A DNA stretch of 64,000 bases. Source: Gemella cuniculi DSM 15828. GTDB taxonomy: Bacteria > Bacillota > Bacilli > Staphylococcales > Gemellaceae. The position numbers were made by a program, and so were the translations under genes. The stretch is from the NCBI RefSeq assembly GCF_000425665.1, contig NZ_KE384431.1:94692-158691 (forward strand). Reading direction: 5' to 3'. The notes under the pieces are model-generated. The model did not search any database, had not been told where the DNA came from, and saw only the letters and a list, made by a program, of their open reading frames with translations. Shown here piece after piece: positions 59,521 through 64,000 of this stretch. How positions within the stretch are numbered: position 1 is the first letter of the stretch; each line of letters begins with the position of its first letter.

Positions 59521-59916
59521 TTATTTTGTCGAAGTCTCTACTATACCTTTTAAAACACCATTAATAAATTTATAACTATCATCTTTTTCACTATATTTTT
59601 TTGATAGTTCAACAGCTTCATTTATAGAAACTTTATATGGAATATCACTGTGTAAAATTTCATATGTTGCTATGCGAAGGATTTGTCTATCCATCTTTGA
59701 TAAACGTTCCAACTTCCAATCTTTTAAGTTATTAGTAATAATTTCATCAATATCATTTATTTTATCCAAAATTTCTTCTAAAGTTTTATTAACGTATGTA
59801 TTCGTAGAAATCTCTTCTTGTTCTAATTCCAACAACTCTTTAAAATTCAATTCCGTATTTTCTACTTGAAACAAAATTTTAAATACTGCTTCTCTAAGTT
59901 CGTGTCTGCTCTTCAT
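59521..59916 (-). CDS. nusB: Transcription antitermination factor NusB
   Basis: An all-helical RNA-binding protein of 131 residues that helps rRNA transcription with Nus[18 protein letters not shown] and [20 protein letters not shown] are signatures, plus [26 protein letters not shown] at the end (in part). It lies 13 bases after the Asp23-family gene. All characteristic residues appear intact. Confidence 0.96.
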   Translation of the reverse strand: MKSRHELREAVFKILFQVENTELNFKELLELEQEEISTNTYVNKTLEEILDKINDIDEIITNNLKDWKLERLSKMDRQILRIATYEILHSDIPYKVSINEAVELSKKYSEKDDSYKFINGVLKGIVETSTK

Positions 59917-59929
59917 TAATTTCTCCTAA

Positions 59930-60235
59930 TTAAAAATCTATTCCTAAAATATTCACATTAACACTTTTAGTATTAATTTCCGTCATGTTAAATATAGAAT
60001 TTTTTACATTTTCTTGGATTTTTCTTGCAACCTTTGCTACTGAATATCCTGATTTAAGATTACAATACACATCAATAAGTAGCTCTTCACCTGCAAACTC
60101 TAAATCTACTCCTCTAGAATACAACTTTCTTCCTAATAATTTTGATACTCCTTCTACCTCACTAGCTGCAATATTAGCAATTACTGTTAGTGCGTGTGGA
60201 TTAATTTCTACAGTTCCTAATTTTTTATTTTCCAT
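59930..60235 (-). CDS. Asp23/Gls24 (YqhY-like) envelope-stress family protein
   Basis: 101 residues: GTVEINPHALTVIANIAASEVEGV is the family opening, followed by LLIDVYCNLKSGYSVAKVARKIQENV. B. subtilis has yqhY before nusB, where it is linked to acetyl-CoA carboxylase control; that operon position is conserved here although accB/accC are absent. ATG at 60235 follows AGGAGG at eight bases; a longer frame to 60271 would include that site and is rejected. First gene of its operon with a minus-strand TATAAT at 60361-60366. Confidence 0.92.
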   Translation of the reverse strand: MENKKLGTVEINPHALTVIANIAASEVEGVSKLLGRKLYSRGVDLEFAGEELLIDVYCNLKSGYSVAKVARKIQENVKNSIFNMTEINTKSVNVNILGIDF

Positions 60236-60498
60236 CAATAGATCCTCCTGATTCATTTTATAAGATTTCAAAAACTATAAATAAATTATTTTAGTATTAA
60301 TTTTTGTTCATTTTTTTAATTCAAGTAATAAAAATTAATATATCCATAATAATCTATATTATTATACCATATTTTAGAGAAAAAAGAATAGCTATATAAT
60401 TATCTTTTTTTAGCACATTTAAATACTTAACTTTTTAATGTCATTTAAATTTTATTAATTTTAAATATTATCCTTAAGATTAATTACAAAACCATAAT
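60236..60498. other. Divergent control region
   Basis: 263 bases between the yqhY-type gene (leftward) and the DUF3841 gene promoter (rightward). It includes a minus-strand TATAAT at 60361-60366 without a good -35. No gene or repeat recognised. Confidence 0.55.
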
Positions 60499-60527
60499 TT
60501 GCGTTTTTTTCTTTAAAATAATATAAT
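60499..60527 (+). promoter_or_regulatory. Promoter of the DUF3841 gene
   Basis: TTGCGT (60499-60504), 17-base spacer, perfect TATAAT (60522-60527), 39 bases before the start codon. Confidence 0.72.
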
Positions 60528-60565
60528 TTAAATAAATATAACTTTATTACGGGAGAATTAAAATT

Positions 60566-61222
60566 ATGAAAACTGTTAATTTATATACTAAACAACCTAT
60601 TAATTCTATTTATGAATTAGAATTAACTGACTCTATTACTAATAATGAAATTTATATAAGATTACACATGAAAGATATTTCTGATTCATTTTTGGAAAAA
60701 TATTCATTATTTACAAAAATGGCCGAAAAAATAATACCTCATCCTAAACATATAAAATATCCTATATGGTGTTCTGTAAGTAAAAGTAATTGTTTAAAAC
60801 CTACAGATAATGAAGTAGTATACTGTTTAGAAGTTCCTATAGATGAAGTTATTTATTTTGATAGTTTAAAATGGAATTATGTTTTAAATAATATCTATAT
60901 TCCAAAAGACTATAACGATAAAATAAATTTTTTAAAAAAATTAAACGAAATAGATTTAAAAAATTCTTATACGCTATTTAGTGAGAAAAATGGTGGACTT
61001 TACCCTAAATTAGAAAATGAAATAAAAAGAAGTTGGAAAAGAATTTTTAAAATTGATGATTGGAATGAATTCACAGTTCAGGCTAATTTATGGCAAATAA
61101 AGAAAGAATGGGTAAAATATATTATTAAACCTGGAGAAAATTTTCACGAAATAACAAAAGATATGAAAAACACATTTCCTCCAAAATTTAGAAAAATATA
61201 CTACTCTAAACGTTTTGATTAA
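60566..61222 (+). CDS. DUF3841 family protein
   Basis: 218 residues, no signal peptide or membrane helix. The pattern IWCSVSKSNCLKPTDNEVVYCLEVPIDEVIYFDSLKWNYVLNNIYIP (in parts), KRSWKRIFKI and NLWQIKKEWV corresponds to DUF3841 proteins as I know them, which occur singly and mobile-looking in Firmicutes. Function unknown. It is one of only two rightward transcription units to the right of 4.5 kb and has its own promoter (GGGAGAA ribosome binding site) and terminator, so it is an isolated insertion among leftward housekeeping genes. Confidence 0.82.
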   Translation: MKTVNLYTKQPINSIYELELTDSITNNEIYIRLHMKDISDSFLEKYSLFTKMAEKIIPHPKHIKYPIWCSVSKSNCLKPTDNEVVYCLEVPIDEVIYFDSLKWNYVLNNIYIPKDYNDKINFLKKLNEIDLKNSYTLFSEKNGGLYPKLENEIKRSWKRIFKIDDWNEFTVQANLWQIKKEWVKYIIKPGENFHEITKDMKNTFPPKFRKIYYSKRFD

Positions 61223-61250
61223 GAACTTCAATATAATACACAAATAATAA

Positions 61251-61281
61251 AGAATGGAATAAGGTGAATTTATTCCATTCT
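61251..61281 (+). terminator. Terminator of the DUF3841 gene
   Basis: AGAATGGAATAA and TTATTCCATTCT, 12 bp perfect, loop GGTGAAT, followed by CTTTATTAATAATTTTT. Confidence 0.8.
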
Positions 61282-61301
61282 CTTTATTAATAATTTTTAG
61301 T

Positions 61302-61351
61302 AAAAAGAAAATGAAATTTTTTTAATTATATTTCCATTTCATTTTCTTTTT
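61302..61351 (-). terminator. Terminator of alaS
   Basis: AAAAAGAAAATGAAAT and ATTTCATTTTCTTTTT are perfect 16-bp complements around 18 bases; A/T rich flanks on both strands. It lies 27 bases beyond the alaS stop. Confidence 0.75.
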
Positions 61352-61378
61352 AGGAAGTAAGGCTAAATCTCTAAAATT

Positions 61379-64000
61379 TTAAATATTAGATAATAATTCT
61401 TCAAATGCTTTATCAATATTATCCTTATTTTTTGCTCCTGCCTGGGCCATATCAGGTCGTCCACCTCCACGACCATCACAAACAGTTGCCAATACGTTTA
61501 CTAACTTACCTGCATTGTATTTATCTGTTATTAATTTATCTACTGCTACCACAAAATTCACTTTTTCATCATTAATAGATGCAAATGCAATTATGTAATT
61601 TTCTAATTTTGTTTTAGCACTATCAACAAGTTGTTTTAAATGATTCATATTTTCTGATTCTACTATACTTGTAAGAACATTAATACCATTAATTTCTTTT
61701 ACATTATTAACCAAATTATTTAATTCTGCATTAGCAATTTTTTGTTGCAAACTTTCTTTTTCCTTAGATAATTTTTTGATTTCTGATTGAAGATGAGAAA
61801 TTTTTTCTACGACATTTATTGCCGTTGCTTTTGTCATTTTTTCTACAGAGCGCAAAATTTCTTCTTGCGTTCTTAGATACTCATAAGCTGCTTTTCCAGT
61901 CAATGCTTCTATTCTACGAACTCCAGCTGCTACCCCAGATTCTGAAACAATTTTGAATATACCTACCTCTGCACTATTAGCATTGTGAGTACCTCCACAA
62001 AGTTCAATAGAATAATCTCCGATAGAAACCACACGTACTACATCGCCATATTTCTCTCCAAATAGCGCTTGTGCTCCCAATTTTCTTGCTTCAGCTATTG
62101 GCATCTCTTCAGTTTTTATTTCTAATGCATTCCAAATTTGTTTATTTACCTCTTGTTCAACTTTTTCGATTTCTTCTTTTGTAAGTGGTGCAAAATGTGT
62201 AATGTCAAATCTAAGTTTTTCGTCAGTTACCAATGATCCTGCTTGTTTAATATGAGAGCCTACTTCATGTCTTAAAGCTTCATTTAATAAGTGAGTAGCC
62301 GTATGATTTTTTTCAATATTTAGTCTATATGTTCTATCTACGACAAGTTTATATTCATTACCTACCTTCAATTCACCTTCAACAATTTTTACAAAATGAA
62401 TATGACGTTTATCCGGAAGTTTTTTAACATCAATTACTTCAGCTTTAAGTCCTTCTGAAAAGATTTCTCCTCTATCAGCTACTTGTCCTCCACTTTCGGC
62501 ATAAAAAGGAGTTTTATCAAATACCACCTTCACTACTTCTTCAGCTTTGTAATTTTCTAAAATATTATCTTCCTTATCTACTATTGCAACAAGTTTTGCA
62601 GTTTTTTCTAAGCAAGTATATCCTACAAATTCACTATCTCCTATGATTCTACTATAAAGATCTGATTGAACCTGCATTGACGAATCATCTTGACGTGAAG
62701 ATCTAGCACGTTCTTTTTGTTTTTCCATTTCCACATTAAATCCATCAATGTCAACAGTCAAACCATATTCTTCTGCGTATTCTTCTGTCAATTCAATAGG
62801 AAATCCAAATGTATCATAAAGTTTAAACGCATCTTCACCTGAAATAACCTTTGTAGTATTTCTTACTTCTTGAGCAATACTATTTAAAATTGCTTCTCCT
62901 TCATTTAGCGTTTCATGAAATCTATCTTCTTCTTTTAAAATTACATCTTTAACAAAATTGATTGATTCTTTAACATTTGGATAATAATCTACCATAATAT
63001 CTGCAACAACATCAGTAAGTTTGTACATAAATGAACTATTAAGTCCTAAAACTTTTGCATATCTTACAGCACGACGAAGTAACCTTCTTAAAATATAGCC
63101 ACGACCTTCATTTGACGGTAATGCACCATCAGCAATAGCAAAGACTACAGTTCTAATATGATCTGCAATAACTTTAAATGCAACATCTTGTTCTTCAAAC
63201 TCACTATACTTTTTATTAGATAATTTTTCTATTTCATTAATAATTGGCATAAATAAATCTGTGTCAAAGTTAGTAGGAACATCTTGTAAGACCGATACTA
63301 TTCTCTCTAATCCCATACCTGTATCTATATTCTTCGCTGGTAGTTCTGTATAAGTACCATCCGCATTGTGATTATACTGACTAAATACTACATTCCATAT
63401 TTCTAAATATCTATCATTTTCTCCACCAGGGTACATCTCTTCTTTCGGTGAAGTAGTATCAGCTTCAATCCCACGATCATAGAAAATCTCTGTATTCGGC
63501 CCTGAAGGACCTTCACCAATATCCCAAAAATTCCCCTCAATACGTATAATTCTCTCTTCGGGTAATCCAATTACATTGTGCCAAATATCGTATGCCTCTG
63601 TATCTTCTGGGTGAATAGTTACTGATAATTTTTCTTTTTCTAAAGCTAACCATTTCTCAGATGTTAAAAATTCCCATGCCCAAGAAATTGCTTCAGGTTT
63701 AAAATAGTCACCAATAGAAAAGTTTCCTAACATCTCAAAAAATGTATGGTGACGTGCCGTTTTACCAACATTTTCAATATCATTAGTTCTTATAGATTTT
63801 TGTGAATTTGTAATTTTTGGATTTTCTGGTATTTCACGTCCATCAAAATATTTTTTTAAGGTTGCTACACCAGAATTTATCCATAATAAAGACGGATCAT
63901 CAACCGGAACCAAAGATGCACTCGGTTCTACTTTATGATTTTTTTCTACAAAAAAATCTAAAAACATTCTTCTAATTTGTGATGATGTTAGTTGTTTCAT
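61379..64000 (-). CDS. alaS: Alanyl-tRNA synthetase
   Basis: Class II synthetase of 873 residues, complete: the start codon is the last three bases of the window (MKQLTSSQIRRMFLDFF). Aminoacylation domain with the LVPVDDPSLLWINSGVATLK block and class II motifs; editing domain zinc ligands H-x3-H in NHTATHLLNEALRHE and C-x3-H in ELCGGTHNANSAEVG; a coiled coil near 720-760 and the C-Ala domain with GGGRPDMAQAGAK at the end. Upstream control (a T-box, common for alaS in Firmicutes) lies beyond the window. Confidence 0.98.
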   Translation of the reverse strand: MKQLTSSQIRRMFLDFFVEKNHKVEPSASLVPVDDPSLLWINSGVATLKKYFDGREIPENPKITNSQKSIRTNDIENVGKTARHHTFFEMLGNFSIGDYFKPEAISWAWEFLTSEKWLALEKEKLSVTIHPEDTEAYDIWHNVIGLPEERIIRIEGNFWDIGEGPSGPNTEIFYDRGIEADTTSPKEEMYPGGENDRYLEIWNVVFSQYNHNADGTYTELPAKNIDTGMGLERIVSVLQDVPTNFDTDLFMPIINEIEKLSNKKYSEFEEQDVAFKVIADHIRTVVFAIADGALPSNEGRGYILRRLLRRAVRYAKVLGLNSSFMYKLTDVVADIMVDYYPNVKESINFVKDVILKEEDRFHETLNEGEAILNSIAQEVRNTTKVISGEDAFKLYDTFGFPIELTEEYAEEYGLTVDIDGFNVEMEKQKERARSSRQDDSSMQVQSDLYSRIIGDSEFVGYTCLEKTAKLVAIVDKEDNILENYKAEEVVKVVFDKTPFYAESGGQVADRGEIFSEGLKAEVIDVKKLPDKRHIHFVKIVEGELKVGNEYKLVVDRTYRLNIEKNHTATHLLNEALRHEVGSHIKQAGSLVTDEKLRFDITHFAPLTKEEIEKVEQEVNKQIWNALEIKTEEMPIAEARKLGAQALFGEKYGDVVRVVSIGDYSIELCGGTHNANSAEVGIFKIVSESGVAAGVRRIEALTGKAAYEYLRTQEEILRSVEKMTKATAINVVEKISHLQSEIKKLSKEKESLQQKIANAELNNLVNNVKEINGINVLTSIVESENMNHLKQLVDSAKTKLENYIIAFASINDEKVNFVVAVDKLITDKYNAGKLVNVLATVCDGRGGGRPDMAQAGAKNKDNIDKAFEELLSNI

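Overview
The window is an AT-rich, gene-dense piece of a low-GC Gram-positive chromosome. Protein content and gene order are Bacillus/Staphylococcus-like: ligA-pcrA, fmt-rsmB-rlmN-prpC-prkC, asnS-dnaD-nth, sufCDSUB and yqhY-nusB-xseAB-ispA. The single Xer recombinase is of the streptococcal XerS type, and there is a Shr-like NEAT/leucine-rich haem protein. This mixture fits Gemella or a close relative; that is inference from the proteins. I see no rRNA, tRNA, CRISPR array, insertion sequence or prophage.

Layout. From 1 to 4466 all genes read rightward: an ftsK/spoIIIE-type translocase cut by the window edge, a secreted protein, pgsA and a GrpB-family gene. From 4512 to 50804 every gene reads leftward. 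The switch coincides with a 24-bp perfect inverted repeat, an XerS-type recombinase gene and, just upstream of it, a 28-bp sequence resembling bacterial dif sites. I read this as the probable replication terminus.

5.7-20 kb: rpmB, efp, a trmB interrupted by one in-frame stop codon, an M16C protease, apt, a small MerR-controlled oxidoreductase/cupin cluster with a 19-bp-spacer promoter, a 1282-residue Shr-like haem receptor behind a Fur box, and a guanidinium-type SMR exporter behind a long attenuator-like leader. 20-31 kb: DNA repair (recJ, lapA-like, ligA, pcrA, recA, a FAH-family enzyme, uvrC), with a 30-codon membrane peptide overlapping the end of recA. 31-37 kb: the PASTA kinase/phosphatase pair and the rlmN-rsmB-fmt translation operon. 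37-45 kb: ogt, lspA, an nth lacking its Fe-S cysteines, dnaD, asnS, a DinG-like exonuclease without a recognisable helicase P-loop, cca and ackA. 45.7-50.8 kb: the complete SUF iron-sulfur operon.

51-64 kb: a rightward osmoprotectant ABC transporter whose permease and binding protein are fused, a C39-like peptidase, an EamA transporter with glycerate kinase, a highly structured intergenic region that may encode a rightward 6S-like RNA, the yqhY-nusB-xseA-xseB-ispA operon (without folD), a DUF3841 gene, and a complete alaS whose start codon is at the last base.

Most of the window is ordinary housekeeping. The points most worth checking are the putative dif/terminus, the SMR leader, the structured RNA near 57 kb, the broken trmB, the reduced DinG and Nth proteins, and the haem receptor with its non-standard anchor motif.
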